DNA from: Thermococcus sp.
Lineage (GTDB): Archaea > Methanobacteriota_B > Thermococci > Thermococcales > Thermococcaceae
Assembly (NCBI RefSeq): GCF_026991495.1
Contig: NZ_JALXBJ010000021.1
Location: 1-60,804, forward strand
DNA length: 60,804 bases
Direction of reading: 5' to 3'
Shown here: piece after piece, positions 6,935-15,372 of the stretch
Layout: each line of letters opens with the position of its first letter
Numbering within the stretch: position 1 is the stretch's first letter
Notes under the pieces: model-generated
Databases searched by the model: none
The model's input: only the letters and a program-made list of their open reading frames with translations
Told to the model about the DNA's origin: nothing
Position numbers and translations under genes: made by a program

Positions 6935-7521
6935 AACAGTTCGTCTTCACCTAACTCTTCCCTCAGCTTTTTGAATTTCTCCTTCAACCTCGGAAGCCTG
7001 GCCTTCGAGCGCCTCAGCATGGAGTTGCCGATCTCAATGGCAAAGCGGAGATACTCGTCGCCCACCAGAACCTTCCCGTCCCTTCCGAGGGGGGCGGTTA
7101 GGTACTCCGTTGCGTTTATCTCGACGAGGTACCTCCTTGAGATAGCCTTGAAGGTCGTGTACTTGAAGCCGCTCGCGAGGCCGAGCTCGTGGAGCCTCTT
7201 GGCCTTCTCCATGTCCTCCGCTATGACGTGGAAGATCGGTGGCTGGCTTTTGAGGAATATGAGGCCTTTCCTCGCGTCTTTAAGTGCTTCCCGGGCCTCC
7301 TCAAATTCAATTGGTCTGTGAACCTTTACCAGCCATCTTGAGAGGGGCTTTGCCCCCAAAGCCGGCTCCTCAATTATTCCTATCCTGCCGGAGCATGAGC
7401 TTGTGGTGTAGATTCCCTTGATGGAGTTAATGAGGAGGAGTAGCTCGATTATGTCCTCGTCCACCTTTCCTTCATTCATCGCCGTGAAGAGGCTCTGGAG
7501 GGCCTCGCGCTTGGCCTTCAT
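6895..7521 (-). CDS. taw3: tRNA(Phe) wyosine-pathway N4-methyltransferase Taw3 (TYW3 family)
   Basis: SAM-dependent methyltransferase acting on 7-aminocarboxypropyl-demethylwyosine at G37 of tRNA-Phe. The 208-residue product has the TYW3 hallmarks: an N-terminal helical KREALQSLFTAMNEGKVDEDI segment, the TTSSCSGRIG motif at about residues 39-49, the KVHRPIEFEE region, and the mid-protein FKSQPPIFHV-like strand (here FLKSQPPIFHVIAED). The ATG at 7521 is followed by a normal charged N-terminus. It stands alone between a C/D RNA gene and tRNA-His, in keeping with a tRNA-modification role. Confidence 0.9.
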   Translation of the reverse strand: MKAKREALQSLFTAMNEGKVDEDIIELLLLINSIKGIYTTSSCSGRIGIIEEPALGAKPLSRWLVKVHRPIEFEEAREALKDARKGLIFLKSQPPIFHVIAEDMEKAKRLHELGLASGFKYTTFKAISRRYLVEINATEYLTAPLGRDGKVLVGDEYLRFAIEIGNSMLRRSKARLPRLKEKFKKLREELGEDELFYGLAEEFGIGRG

Positions 7522-7661
7522 CTCAAGACCACCCCCGAACGCCTTTCGAGCTGGATTTCAGTTTTAAACCCTTCTCTCGCCACATAACCATCTATGGGGG
7601 CGTTTTTCTGGATTTCTGGCGAAAACTTTATAAAGCTAACCCAAAAGCTTTAGCTGGGCGT

Positions 7662-7739
7662 GGCCAGGGTGGTGTAGCCTGGTTAGCACAGGGGACTGTG
7701 GATCCCCTAGCCCGGGTTCAAATCCCGGCCCTGGCCCCA
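7662..7739 (+). tRNA. tRNA-His (GTG)
   Basis: Acceptor GCCAGGG (7663-7669) pairs with CCCTGGC (7729-7735); C73 is at 7736 and CCA is encoded at 7737-7739. A G at 7662 provides the histidine-specific G-1, facing C73. Anticodon stem GGGGA/TCCCC encloses CT-GTG-GA. No intron. TATA box ACTTTATAAAG lies around 7625-7635. Confidence 0.95.
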
Positions 7740-8324
7740 CAACAGCAAACTTCACCAGAAAAGTTTGATCAAAGTTTGCATGTCATTTCTAAAAATTCTC
7801 AGTTTCAAGAGCGGTTTGCTTGTTCATCCGCTAAGCTCAGTAAGGTTTCACCGTGAGAATAACGCCCTTCGGGCGTTGGGAACGTTGAAACCTGCTTTAG
7901 CTTGTTTTTTCAAGCGCAAACCCGCGTTGAGCTTCAATCTTGAGAAGACGTGCAGACTCTTTCCGGCATTTTCGCGGAAGTTCCCATTTGATCAAACTTT
8001 GTTTTGCAAAGTTTGTTTGCGCAAGCGCTGGCGGAGAGCTTGCAGTTCCTTCCATTGGAGGCTTTCTGAACAGGAGCTACAAACTTTTGGTGAAGCTTTT
8101 TTCAAAAAACTTCAGCGCTGGCGGAAGATGAAGTGCCTTTTTAAAATTCTGACTTCCAGAAGGGTTTAACAATTATTCTTGAGTGTTTGCTCCCCTCAAA
8201 GCATCCAAAAGTGCCCGCTCATCGAATAGTGATCTGATATGGAAGACTTTCTGGATTGACCTCCCCGAGTTGATTTACCCAAACCCCTAAAAACCCTGGC
8301 GATTATATCCACCTGGTGAATGAA
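7740..8324. repeat. non-coding block with inverted ends and internal repeats
   Basis: This 585-bp stretch has no convincing gene; a 134-codon frame through it is low-complexity and basic. It begins with CTTCACCAGAAAAGTTTG (7750-7767) and at 8081-8096 carries CAAACTTTTGGTGAAG, an inverted copy with one inserted base, so the ends could be terminal inverted repeats of a ~350-bp element. Inside are two TTTGATCAAA motifs (about 7764 and 7988), a perfect hairpin AACGCCC-TTC-GGGCGTT (7861-7877), and AGCGCTGGCGG twice (about 8024 and 8112). The last 150 bp hold only the promoter of the next gene (TATA-like GATTATATCC around 8300). Confidence 0.5.
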
Positions 8325-8852
8325 ATGTCGTGGAAAGACAGACTTGGTCTCGTGCACATCTACACCGGCAACGGGAAGGGGAAAACGACTTCAGCCTTTG
8401 GATTGGCCGTCAGGATGCTGGGTTCTGGGGGAAGGGTGATAATAATCCAGTTCCTGAAGGCTGGCAGGGCCTACGGAGAGCAGGTTAAGATAGAGGAGTG
8501 CGGAGCGGTTATAGAGTCCTTCGGGTTGCCAAAGTTCGTTCACGGGAAGCCGAGCGAGGAGGACATAAAAGCTGCAAAGAGGGCCCTTGAAAGGGCAGGG
8601 GAAGTCACTTCAAGTGGCGAGTGGGATTTGGTTGTCCTCGACGAGCTCTGCGTCGCCCTCGGCTTTGGCATGCTCGACGTGGGTGAGGTTAAGGAGCTGA
8701 TAAAGAAGAAAGCCCCCCGCACGGAGCTCGTCCTCACCGGAAGGTACTGTCCGGAAGAGCTCTTCGAGTTAGCTGACTACGTGACGGAGATGAGGGAGAT
8801 AAAGCACCCCTACCAGAGGGGTGTCCTAGCGAGGAGGGGCGTGGAGTACTGA
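8325..8852 (+). CDS. cobO: cob(I)alamin / cobyrinic acid a,c-diamide adenosyltransferase (CobA/BtuR type)
   Basis: Transfers the 5'-deoxyadenosyl group of ATP to corrinoid cobalt during cobalamin salvage or synthesis. The 175-residue protein has the P-loop GNGKGKTT near residue 16, the IIIQFLKAG segment, DLVVLDELCVAL as the Walker B-like strand and a TGRYCPEELFELADYVTEM C-terminal region, all typical of the family. ATG 8325 is chosen since GGTGA lies 5 nt upstream; an in-frame GTG at 8316 overlaps that site. No cobalamin genes are adjacent; the next genes are convergent. Confidence 0.92.
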   Translation: MSWKDRLGLVHIYTGNGKGKTTSAFGLAVRMLGSGGRVIIIQFLKAGRAYGEQVKIEECGAVIESFGLPKFVHGKPSEEDIKAAKRALERAGEVTSSGEWDLVVLDELCVALGFGMLDVGEVKELIKKKAPRTELVLTGRYCPEELFELADYVTEMREIKHPYQRGVLARRGVEY

Positions 8853-9530
8853 TCACCTCTTTATCGTTGTTACCCCTGGAATGTGGATCTTGAGCTCCAC
8901 GAGGCGCATTAGCTGGATTATCAGCGTTGCGAAGACCAGGTAAATCCCCGCGACTATCAGGTATATCTGGGCGTAGAGGAAGGTCTCCGATGCGGTGACG
9001 CTCGCCATGTACATGAGTTCTGGAACCGCGAGGAGCATGGCCAGCGAGGAGTACTTGAGGAGGTAGACCATCTCGTTCGTCCAGCTGGGGAGCATTATCC
9101 TGAAGGCCTGCGGGAACACGACGTGTCTTATTATCTCCCACCTCGTCATGCCAAGGGAGAGCGCGGCCTCTATCTGGCCCGACTCTATCGAGTTGAAGGC
9201 CCCCCTCATGTACTCAGCCTGATAAGCCGCGCTGTTGAGCATTATCCCGAGGAGGGCCGCTATCGTGGGGTTCATGACGAAGTTCGGGAGGTACTTCCTT
9301 ATGAGGAGGGGTAGCCCGAAGCCGATTATGTATAACTGGAGGAGCATGGGGGTGCCCCTTATTAGTTCTATGTAAGCTACCGCCAGCGCTTTGGAGATGC
9401 CGCCGCTGTAGGTTCTCGCTATAGCTAAGAGAAAGCCTAGGGCAAAGCCCCCGAGGAAGCCGAGGAGTGTCAGCTCAAGGGTAACTTCAAGCCCCTTGGC
9501 GAGCTGTCCTAATATGAATCCGTAGTCCAT
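8853..9530 (-). CDS. amino-acid ABC transporter permease
   Basis: A 225-residue integral membrane subunit of the His/Glu/Gln/Arg-type ABC family. It has about five membrane segments and the conserved EAA loop (AALSLGMTRWEIIRHVVFPQAFRIMLP, about residues 140-166) that docks on the ATPase. It is the last gene of a four-gene minus-strand unit: binding protein, permease, ATPase, permease. Two related permeases in one unit imply a heterodimeric channel. The gene lies 9 bp after the ATPase. Confidence 0.9.
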   Translation of the reverse strand: MDYGFILGQLAKGLEVTLELTLLGFLGGFALGFLLAIARTYSGGISKALAVAYIELIRGTPMLLQLYIIGFGLPLLIRKYLPNFVMNPTIAALLGIMLNSAAYQAEYMRGAFNSIESGQIEAALSLGMTRWEIIRHVVFPQAFRIMLPSWTNEMVYLLKYSSLAMLLAVPELMYMASVTASETFLYAQIYLIVAGIYLVFATLIIQLMRLVELKIHIPGVTTIKR

Positions 9531-9539
9531 CCTCCCACC

Positions 9540-10301
9540 TCACAGTGACAAATCCGCTATCCTCCTCAGGAAGGCCTTCGTCTCCTCCCTCTTCGGGTTG
9601 TAGAGCAGCTCCCTCGGCTCTCCCCTCTCCCAAATCCTTCCGTTGTAGAAGAAGAGCACCTCGTCAGCAGCGTTCAAAGCAAAGCCAATCTCGTGTGTAA
9701 CTACCAGCATCGTGACCTTCTTCTTAGCGAGCTCCTTCATGACATCCAAGACTTCCCCCGCGAGCTGGGGGTCTAAGGCGGAAGTTGGCTCGTCGAAGAG
9801 TATTATGTCGGGCTCCATCGCGAGGGCCCTCGCTATCGCTACGCGCTGCTGTTGCCCACCGCTCAGCTCGGCCGGGTACTTCTCAAAGGCGTCCTCCTCA
9901 AGGTGAACCGCCTTTAGAGCTTTGACCGCTATCTTCTCGGCCTCATCGTCGCTCAGGCCCTTCACCACCTTGGGCCCTATCTTGACGTTTTCGAGCGCGG
10001 TCAGGTGCTTGAAGAGGTTGAAGTGCTGGAAGACGAAGCCTATCCTCGCGCGGATTTTCCTTATGTCCACGTCCTTCGAGAGGACGTTTATCCCGTCGAA
10101 GATTACCTCCCCCTCATCGGGCTCGACGAGCCTGTTGATGCACCTGAGGAGGGTGCTCTTCCCCGCACCGCTCGGCCCTATTATGACCTTCGTTTCGCCC
10201 CTCTTCACGCCGAAGGAGACCCCATTGAGAACCGTCTTTTCCCCGAACTTCTTCTTCAGGTTTCTAATTATCAGAACGTCAGATTCTGACGTTGGAGGCA
10301 C
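9540..10301 (-). CDS. amino-acid ABC transporter ATP-binding protein
   Basis: The 253-residue ATPase has Walker A GPSGAGKST (about residue 43), the Q-loop in FVFQHFNLF, signature LSGGQQQR, Walker B DIILFDEPTSALDP and the switch His in VVTHEIG. It powers import of a polar amino acid by the adjacent permeases. Start is GTG 10301, overlapping the upstream permease by 23 bp, which suggests translational coupling. The substrate cannot be read from the ATPase. Confidence 0.93.
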   Translation of the reverse strand: MPPTSESDVLIIRNLKKKFGEKTVLNGVSFGVKRGETKVIIGPSGAGKSTLLRCINRLVEPDEGEVIFDGINVLSKDVDIRKIRARIGFVFQHFNLFKHLTALENVKIGPKVVKGLSDDEAEKIAVKALKAVHLEEDAFEKYPAELSGGQQQRVAIARALAMEPDIILFDEPTSALDPQLAGEVLDVMKELAKKKVTMLVVTHEIGFALNAADEVLFFYNGRIWERGEPRELLYNPKREETKAFLRRIADLSL

Positions 10302-11034
10302 CCCCCGTCCCCTTTATCCCGTACTTCCTCGCCAGAACCCCCGCCAGATAGGTGAGCGGGAGAACCATTATCAGGTACAGGAAGGCGGCGAGGCCGTAGT
10401 AGCGGAAGGGCTCACCTGTTATCGAAACGAGGTACTGGGCCTGCCTGGTGAGCTCGACTATGCCTATGGCGAGGGCTATCGAGGTGTCCTTCAGGACTAT
10501 GACGTATTCGTTCATCCACGCCGGAACGGCCATCCTTATCGCCTGCGGAAGAACAACGTACCTGAGGGTCTCCAACTTGGACATCCCGAGGGAGTACGCT
10601 GCCTCTATCTGCCCCTCGCCAACGGCCTGTATGGTGCTCCTGAATATCTGGGACTGGTAGGCGGAAGAGCGTATCCCGAGGCCTATAACCGCCGCCCAGA
10701 AGGCCGGCAGGCCTATCCCCGTCAGGAGAGGCATCGAGAAGAATATCACCATGTATATCGCAAGGAGCGGAATCCCCCTGAGGGTTCCCTCGTATACCAT
10801 GGCTACGTACCTCAGCAGCCTGCCCCCGTAGGTCTCCATTATCGCCACGGGAAGGCCAAGGAGGAGGCCGAGGATTATCGAGAGGACCGAGAGGACGACT
10901 GTCATCTTTGCCCCTTCGAGGAGCATCCTCATTGCAACGTCGAGAGAAACCGCCGTTCCTATCAACGCCAGCACCCTCCGGAAAAGGAAAAGGGGAGTCA
11001 GCTCCCGAAGTACTCCTCTACGAGCTTGTTCCAC
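10279..11034 (-). CDS. amino-acid ABC transporter permease
   Basis: Integral membrane subunit with about five membrane segments and the EAA loop (AAYSLGMSKLETLRYVVLPQAIRMAVP). It is clearly related to the second permease at 8853. The frame is open to 11034, which would overlap the binding-protein gene by 37 bp; a TTG at 10965 preceded by GGAGGGTG at 6 nt is a better placed alternative start and would leave a 32-bp gap. The N-terminal 23 residues should therefore be treated as uncertain. Confidence 0.88.
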   Translation of the reverse strand: MEQARRGVLRELTPLFLFRRVLALIGTAVSLDVAMRMLLEGAKMTVVLSVLSIILGLLLGLPVAIMETYGGRLLRYVAMVYEGTLRGIPLLAIYMVIFFSMPLLTGIGLPAFWAAVIGLGIRSSAYQSQIFRSTIQAVGEGQIEAAYSLGMSKLETLRYVVLPQAIRMAVPAWMNEYVIVLKDTSIALAIGIVELTRQAQYLVSITGEPFRYYGLAAFLYLIMVLPLTYLAGVLARKYGIKGTGGASNVRI

Positions 11035-11765
11035 TCCGGAGAGTTCATTATGGCCTTGAGGGCATTGTTTATCCCGTCGAGGAGCTTTTTGTTGCCCTTC
11101 TTGACCGCTATTCCGTAGTGCTCGCCCGTCTTTATTGTGTAGACGATTTCAACGCTGTACTTCTTGGAGAACATCTTCGCGACCGGACTGTCGAGGACAA
11201 CGGCGTCCACCTGACCGTTCAAAAGGGCCTCCGTTGCCGCAACGTAAGTTGGATACTCCTTTATCGTCGAGCTGTTGCCGAGGTGCTTCTTGACGTAGAT
11301 TGCTCCAGTTGTCCCCTTCTCGACCCCTATCTTCTTGCCCTTGAGGTCGTCCACCGAGGAGACCTTTATCCCCGAGCCCTTCCTCACGAGGACGGCTTGA
11401 TCAGCCTCCCAGTACGGGATGCTGAAGTCAACTACCTTTTCGCGCTCCTGTGTTATCGTCATGCCCGCTATGACAACGTCGACCTTTCCCGTCTGGAGGG
11501 CTGGAATGAGGGAGTCGAAGTCCATGTCCTTTACCTCGACCTTGTCGTAGCCCATCTTCTTGGCTATGAGCTTTATCAGGGAGATATCGAAGCCGGTGAT
11601 CTGGCCGTTGCTTGCGTTCTTGTACTCGAAGGGCGGGAAGTCTGCGCTCGTCCCGACCACGAGAACCTTCTCCTTTGTCCCGGTGCTGATGCAGCCGCTC
11701 GCGGCGACCGCTAACAGGAGGGAGACCGCTATGAAAACGCCGATATAGGGGGACTTCCCCTTCAT
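10998..11765 (-). CDS. amino-acid ABC transporter substrate-binding lipoprotein
   Basis: Extracellular solute-binding protein family 3. The N-terminus is a signal peptide ending in the lipobox-like AASGC (Cys about residue 25), followed by a Ser/Thr linker, so it is probably lipid-anchored outside the membrane. Family marks are GTSADFPPFEYKN, GFDISLIKLIAKKMG, FDSLIPALQTGKVDVVIAGMTIT and RE-KVVDFSIPYW. The conserved acidic and Arg positions indicate a polar amino-acid ligand; which one is not readable. First gene of the transporter unit. Confidence 0.92.
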   Translation of the reverse strand: MKGKSPYIGVFIAVSLLLAVAASGCISTGTKEKVLVVGTSADFPPFEYKNASNGQITGFDISLIKLIAKKMGYDKVEVKDMDFDSLIPALQTGKVDVVIAGMTITQEREKVVDFSIPYWEADQAVLVRKGSGIKVSSVDDLKGKKIGVEKGTTGAIYVKKHLGNSSTIKEYPTYVAATEALLNGQVDAVVLDSPVAKMFSKKYSVEIVYTIKTGEHYGIAVKKGNKKLLDGINNALKAIMNSPEWNKLVEEYFGS

Positions 11766-11990
11766 GAAGGGTCACCGCTCTAAATTTGGCAATCCAGTTT
11801 AAAAGCCTACTTTTATCCGGTTGTTAAAGTTCCAGGTCACAAATCCCATGTACCCTCGGGCCGGGGAGAAGAGGTTTCGCCTTCCGAGTCGGGCATGTTT
11901 CGACGTTGACCGAAAAGCTTTTTAGCCGAGAGAGCATAAGGTAAGCTGGGAAGGTTTTAGTAACAATTTTTAAGAAAAGGGGGTGATAGC

Positions 11991-12242
11991 ATGAGTGAAC
12001 TCATCCAGCAGATCGTCCAGGTTCTCAAGGATCAGGTCGTTCAGGACACGGTCGTCCCGAGGAACATAAGGCGGGCGGCCGAGCAAGCCATAGAGATACT
12101 CCTCGACGAGAGCAAGGAGCCGGCCGTCAGGGCGGCCGACGCCATAGTCATCCTTGAGGAGATAAGCGAGGACCCGAACATGCCCATGCACACGAGAACC
12201 ATCATCTGGGAGGTTCTCGGGGCCCTTGAGCAGGTGAAGTGA
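11991..12242 (+). CDS. UPF0147 family protein
   Basis: An 83-residue all-helical acidic protein matching the archaeal UPF0147 family ([40 protein letters not shown]). The family is conserved in archaea but has no known biochemical role. ATG 11991 has GGGGGTGA 6 nt upstream. The 225 bp before it contain an AT-rich promoter (TTTTTAAG around 11968) and nothing else I can name. Confidence 0.9.
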   Translation: MSELIQQIVQVLKDQVVQDTVVPRNIRRAAEQAIEILLDESKEPAVRAADAIVILEEISEDPNMPMHTRTIIWEVLGALEQVK

Positions 12243-12257
12243 GCTTTATTTTTTCGC

Positions 12258-12827
12258 TCATTTCCCACCGGGCCCTTCAGTCAGGTACCAAAGCTTCGCG
12301 CTCTCCTCGACGAGTTCGGCCTTGTAAAAGGCCTCCCTTAGGGTTCTGCCGACGGTGACTACGCCATGCCTCTCCATTATAACCGCGTCGGCTTTTCTCA
12401 GAGCCTCTGAAGTCACCTCGGCGAGCTCCTCGGTTCCAGCGGGCCTGAACGGTGCTATCGGTATCTTTCCGAGGTAGAGCTCCGCCTCGGGGGTTATTAT
12501 CGGGAGCTCGCCCCTCAAAAGGGCCGAGACCGCTATCGAATAAGGTGGATGGAGGTGGGCTATGGCCCTAACGTCGGGCCTCTTCCTGTAAACGGCCAGA
12601 TGAAGGCGGTACTCCGAGGAGGGCCTTACGCCCGAGAGCTGGTTTCCGTTCATGTCGATAACAGCCACCTGAGCCTCGTTCATCTCGTCCATGACGGCAC
12701 CGGTCGCTTTTATGAAAACCCTGTTCCCGAGCCTTACGCTCAGGTTTCCGCCGAAGGCTGCGGTTAAACCGCGTTGGTGGGCAAGACGGGAGTATTCTAC
12801 CAGCTGGGATTTAATTACACGGCTCAC
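12258..12827 (-). CDS. class II aldolase (L-fuculose-1-phosphate aldolase family)
   Basis: Zn-dependent aldolase of the FucA/AraD family, cleaving or forming a phosphorylated sugar or a methylthio/deoxy-sugar analogue; the physiological substrate in Thermococcales is not settled by sequence. The 189-residue product shows GLTAAFGGNLSVR near the N-terminus, the SSEYRLHLAVYR segment, the metal-binding HLHPPYS pair of His and the MERHGVVTVG His. Start GTG 12827 follows AAGGTGATC; the frame remains open upstream but that part is the antisense-free coding region of the small HicB-like gene, with which it overlaps by 17 bp. Confidence 0.88.
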   Translation of the reverse strand: MSRVIKSQLVEYSRLAHQRGLTAAFGGNLSVRLGNRVFIKATGAVMDEMNEAQVAVIDMNGNQLSGVRPSSEYRLHLAVYRKRPDVRAIAHLHPPYSIAVSALLRGELPIITPEAELYLGKIPIAPFRPAGTEELAEVTSEALRKADAVIMERHGVVTVGRTLREAFYKAELVEESAKLWYLTEGPGGK

Positions 12828-13008
12828 AAAGATCACCTTTTGAAATATTCTCTCCCCTCTCGATTTCCTCCTCAAAATGAAGCTCAACGGCCTCGCGGAG
12901 GTTCTCCATGAGCTCATCGAGGGTTTTCCCCTGGGTGAATATATCCTCCTCGATCCCCCTAGCACACCAGTATTCCCCGTCAAAGTACACATCAAACTTC
13001 ACTATCAT
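12811..13008 (-). CDS. HicB-like (UPF0150) small protein
   Basis: A 65-residue acidic protein beginning MIVKFDVYFDGEYWCARGIEED, followed by FTQGKTLDELMENLREAVELHFEE. This is the partial RNase H-like fold of the HicB antitoxin family: beta hairpin, substrate loop, then the TLDEL helix. No HicA toxin gene is adjacent, so it is an orphan. ATG 13008 follows GGTGAGG. Its 3' end overlaps the class II aldolase start by 17 bp, so the two are probably cotranslated. Confidence 0.85.
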   Translation of the reverse strand: MIVKFDVYFDGEYWCARGIEEDIFTQGKTLDELMENLREAVELHFEEEIERGENISKGDLCEPCN

Positions 13009-13041
13009 ATCCTCACCGCCTACTGTTTGCCCTTTTGATAC

Positions 13042-13620
13042 TTATACCTTGTCTCCAATCTTAACCCGGTATCCGCAGTCGAGGCAGTGGGCTTCCCTTC
13101 CCCTCCACACCAGCTCTCCCCCGCAGATAGGACAGACGTTCAGCTTTCCGCTCTCCTTCCAGCGTCCAAAGGTCTCGCCGTCTATAAGAAGGTACGGCCC
13201 CTCCTCGTCCTCCGAAAAGTCACCCAAGACAGGCGTGCTGATTAGCTCCCCGCTCTCAGCGTCCACCATAACAGGCTCAAGACCGATGTTCCCCTCGTAC
13301 TCAAGTTCGTTGGCCGGCAGTATCTCAGCTATCAGGGCGTTGAGCTTCCTGTCGTGGTAAACGACGACTTCCAGGGCGTCGCTGAGCTCTCCCGTTGAGG
13401 GGATGATGTCGATTACCGTCCCGTTTTTTCTCGGGAAAATCAGCACAACGAACCAGCGGTTCCTTAAAACTGCCACCCCCCTGCCTGAATAAAGGCCTTC
13501 CAGTCCGAGGTTTACGAGGATTTTTCTTATTTCCTCGCCGTTCGGGAGTTTCTTGGTTCTCAGGATGTGCTCTTCGATGCTCTTCGCGAGGGGCATCGCC
13601 AGCGTCACCGGGTCGAGCAT
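13042..13620 (-). CDS. zinc-ribbon protein of unknown function
   Basis: ATG 13620 follows GGTGGT; two in-frame GTGs lie within the ribosome binding site. The 192-residue product has an N-terminal helical and beta region with no motif I recognise, an acidic middle, and a C-terminal zinc ribbon: NVCPICGGELV at about 166-175 and HCLDCGYRV at about 182-190. Zinc ribbons of this type bind nucleic acid or a protein partner. It lies between the HicB-like gene and tRNA-Tyr and may be co-transcribed with the aldolase. Confidence 0.75.
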   Translation of the reverse strand: MLDPVTLAMPLAKSIEEHILRTKKLPNGEEIRKILVNLGLEGLYSGRGVAVLRNRWFVVLIFPRKNGTVIDIIPSTGELSDALEVVVYHDRKLNALIAEILPANELEYEGNIGLEPVMVDAESGELISTPVLGDFSEDEEGPYLLIDGETFGRWKESGKLNVCPICGGELVWRGREAHCLDCGYRVKIGDKV

Positions 13621-13690
13621 TACCACCACCGGGTTTGGTATGGAGAAAAATTTATAAACCTGCTCTGAGGATTACCCTTCGGGCAGAGGT

Positions 13691-13768
13691 CCCGCGGTAG
13701 CCTAGCCTGGGAGTGGCGGCGGACTGTAGATCCGCAGGTCCCCGGTTCAAATCCGGGCCGCGGGACCA
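13691..13768 (+). tRNA. tRNA-Tyr (GTA)
   Basis: Acceptor CCCGCGG (13691-13697) pairs with CCGCGGG (13758-13764); A73 is at 13765 and CCA at 13766-13768. Anticodon stem GCGGA/TCCGC encloses CT-GTA-GA. The T arm CCCGG-TTCAAAT-CCGGG is intact. No intron. TATA box TTTATAAACC lies about 40 bp upstream. Confidence 0.95.
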
Positions 13769-13885
13769 CCAGAATTCTGCCGGTGTTCTGCCTTCCCTAA
13801 TCGGCTGGTTTTGGTCCGGTGCCCCTCAAAGAAGGCCAAACCCTGACTTCAGGATGTTCTGAATGAATCTAAAATCCTAACTTTT

Positions 13886-14185
13886 AGTTAGGTTTTCGAA
13901 CCATATATTGGCTCCTCCCCATCCCTTCCCCCATGGTATGTTGCTGATCCATACCATTCTCGTTCAAAATGTTCTCCGTTGAAGATTTCAGGCACCTTTT
14001 TTGTGAAGTTGGTTCCGTATTTTTAGCCATCCAGGGGAGCACAATGCTCTCTCTGTTATCTTTTTTCATTTGGAGGTATATACAACTCGTTAATGAGCCC
14101 ATCATCTTTCTTACAACTTCTCTCGTTTGTGAATGTATGGTTGTTGATGTAGTTTGTATATTGTTGCAGGAAATCTCAAAGCTTT
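13886..14185 (-). pseudogene. possible degraded coding sequence in the tRNA-Tyr to peptidase gap
   Basis: The 464-bp gap after tRNA-Tyr holds no intact gene. On the minus strand one frame runs from about 14185 to a TAA near 13886 with protein-like composition (for example TKKVPEIFNGEHFEREW and GLINELYIPPNEKR) broken by two stop codons. Base composition is clearly more AT-rich than the neighbouring genes. It may be a remnant of a transferred gene; I cannot name a family. The last ~40 bp hold the promoter of the M20 peptidase gene (ATTTAAAC around 14208). Confidence 0.3.
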
Positions 14186-14232
14186 GGCATCATTTTTAGA
14201 AAAGCATTTAAACATTAAGTTCTAAATAGGAT

Positions 14233-15372
14233 ATGGTGAAAAGGGTGTGGGATGAACTTTTGAGGAAGCTGGTTTCCATCCCCTCCCGGTTCGGTGAGGA
14301 GGGTAGAGTATCACAGTTCATAGGCTCCTACCTTGAGGAGCACGGCCTGCCCGTTGAGTATCAGGAAATCGAGGGTTTTGGAAGCAACGTTATCTCCCGT
14401 ATAAAAGGTAAGAGAACCACGGTGGTTCTCAACGGTCATATGGACACCGTTGGTCTCTCCGATGGATGGACGAGGAACCCCTGGGGTGAAGTGGAGGGGG
14501 ACCGTTTCTACGGCCTCGGGAGCGCCGACATGAAGGGCGGGCTCGCCGCCATAATCTCCGCTTTTGTAGAGGTGTCCAAGCTCCCGAGGAGGAAGAGGCC
14601 CACCGTTGTGTTCACTGCAGTCGTTGACGAGGAGGGCTACTCCCGGGGTGCATGGCGGCTCATAGAGAGCGGCTCAATAAAGGACGCCGACGTCGTCTTC
14701 GTGGCCGAGCCCACAAACGAGGCGGTGATGCTCGGGGCCAGGGGAAGGTTCGTTCTCCATCTGAAGGCCCATGGCAGGAAAGCCCACGCCGCACGGCCCG
14801 AGGAGGGCATCAACGCGATAGAGGAGCTCTCCAGACTCACCTCGTACCTGCCGACCGTGAGGATGAAAACCCACAGACGCCTCGGCAGGGGTTCCTACTG
14901 CACCCTCTACATCCACGGTGAAGCGGACGGTCTGAGCGTTCCCGACTACGCCGAGGCGATAGTTGACAGGCACGTTGTGATCGGGGAGGACTGGGATAGG
15001 ATAGAGGCCGAGGTAAGGGCCGCCATGGAGAAGCTTGGAATAAAGGCCAACATCGAGGTCAGCCGCTTTAACAGACCGACGCCGGAGATGCCCCCCTACG
15101 TTGTCAGGGACAACAACCGCTTTGCCTCCACGTTGATTAGGGTCTACAAGTCCCTCTGGGGGGAGGAACCCCGGAAGACCTACGGAAAGAGCGTTGGGGA
15201 CTTCAACTACTTCGGCGCTTACTTAGGGGTGCCAACCATCGTCTTCGGCCCGAGGGGCTCAAACTGGCACGCCGCAGACGAATGGGTCAGCCTCTCCTCC
15301 GTCCAGAGGGTTCAGATGACGTATGTGGAGCTTATGAAAACCTTAGGGACTTCAAGGGGGATGCTCACATAA
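14233..15372 (+). CDS. M20 family metallopeptidase / amidohydrolase
   Basis: Zn-dependent deacylase or carboxypeptidase of the ArgE/DapE/CPG2 family, 379 residues. Metal ligands are visible in LNGHMDTVGLS (about residue 70), GLGSADMKGGLAA (about 97), the DEEGYSRGA segment (catalytic Glu, about 135) and EPTNEAV, with the final His in SNWHAADEWV. The substrate cannot be assigned: some family members in Thermococcales work on the LysW-lysine/ornithine pathway, others are carboxypeptidases. ATG 14233 lies about 20 bp after a TATA box with no ribosome binding site, so the mRNA is probably leaderless. Its stop overlaps the convergent gene by 8 bp. Confidence 0.85.
   Translation: MVKRVWDELLRKLVSIPSRFGEEGRVSQFIGSYLEEHGLPVEYQEIEGFGSNVISRIKGKRTTVVLNGHMDTVGLSDGWTRNPWGEVEGDRFYGLGSADMKGGLAAIISAFVEVSKLPRRKRPTVVFTAVVDEEGYSRGAWRLIESGSIKDADVVFVAEPTNEAVMLGARGRFVLHLKAHGRKAHAARPEEGINAIEELSRLTSYLPTVRMKTHRRLGRGSYCTLYIHGEADGLSVPDYAEAIVDRHVVIGEDWDRIEAEVRAAMEKLGIKANIEVSRFNRPTPEMPPYVVRDNNRFASTLIRVYKSLWGEEPRKTYGKSVGDFNYFGAYLGVPTIVFGPRGSNWHAADEWVSLSSVQRVQMTYVELMKTLGTSRGMLT

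Noticed and set aside
7765-8169. 134-codon open frame after tRNA-His
   Set aside because: Basic, low-complexity translation across repeat motifs and hairpins; no ribosome binding site at the ATG; composition unlike neighbouring genes. Treated as repeat DNA.
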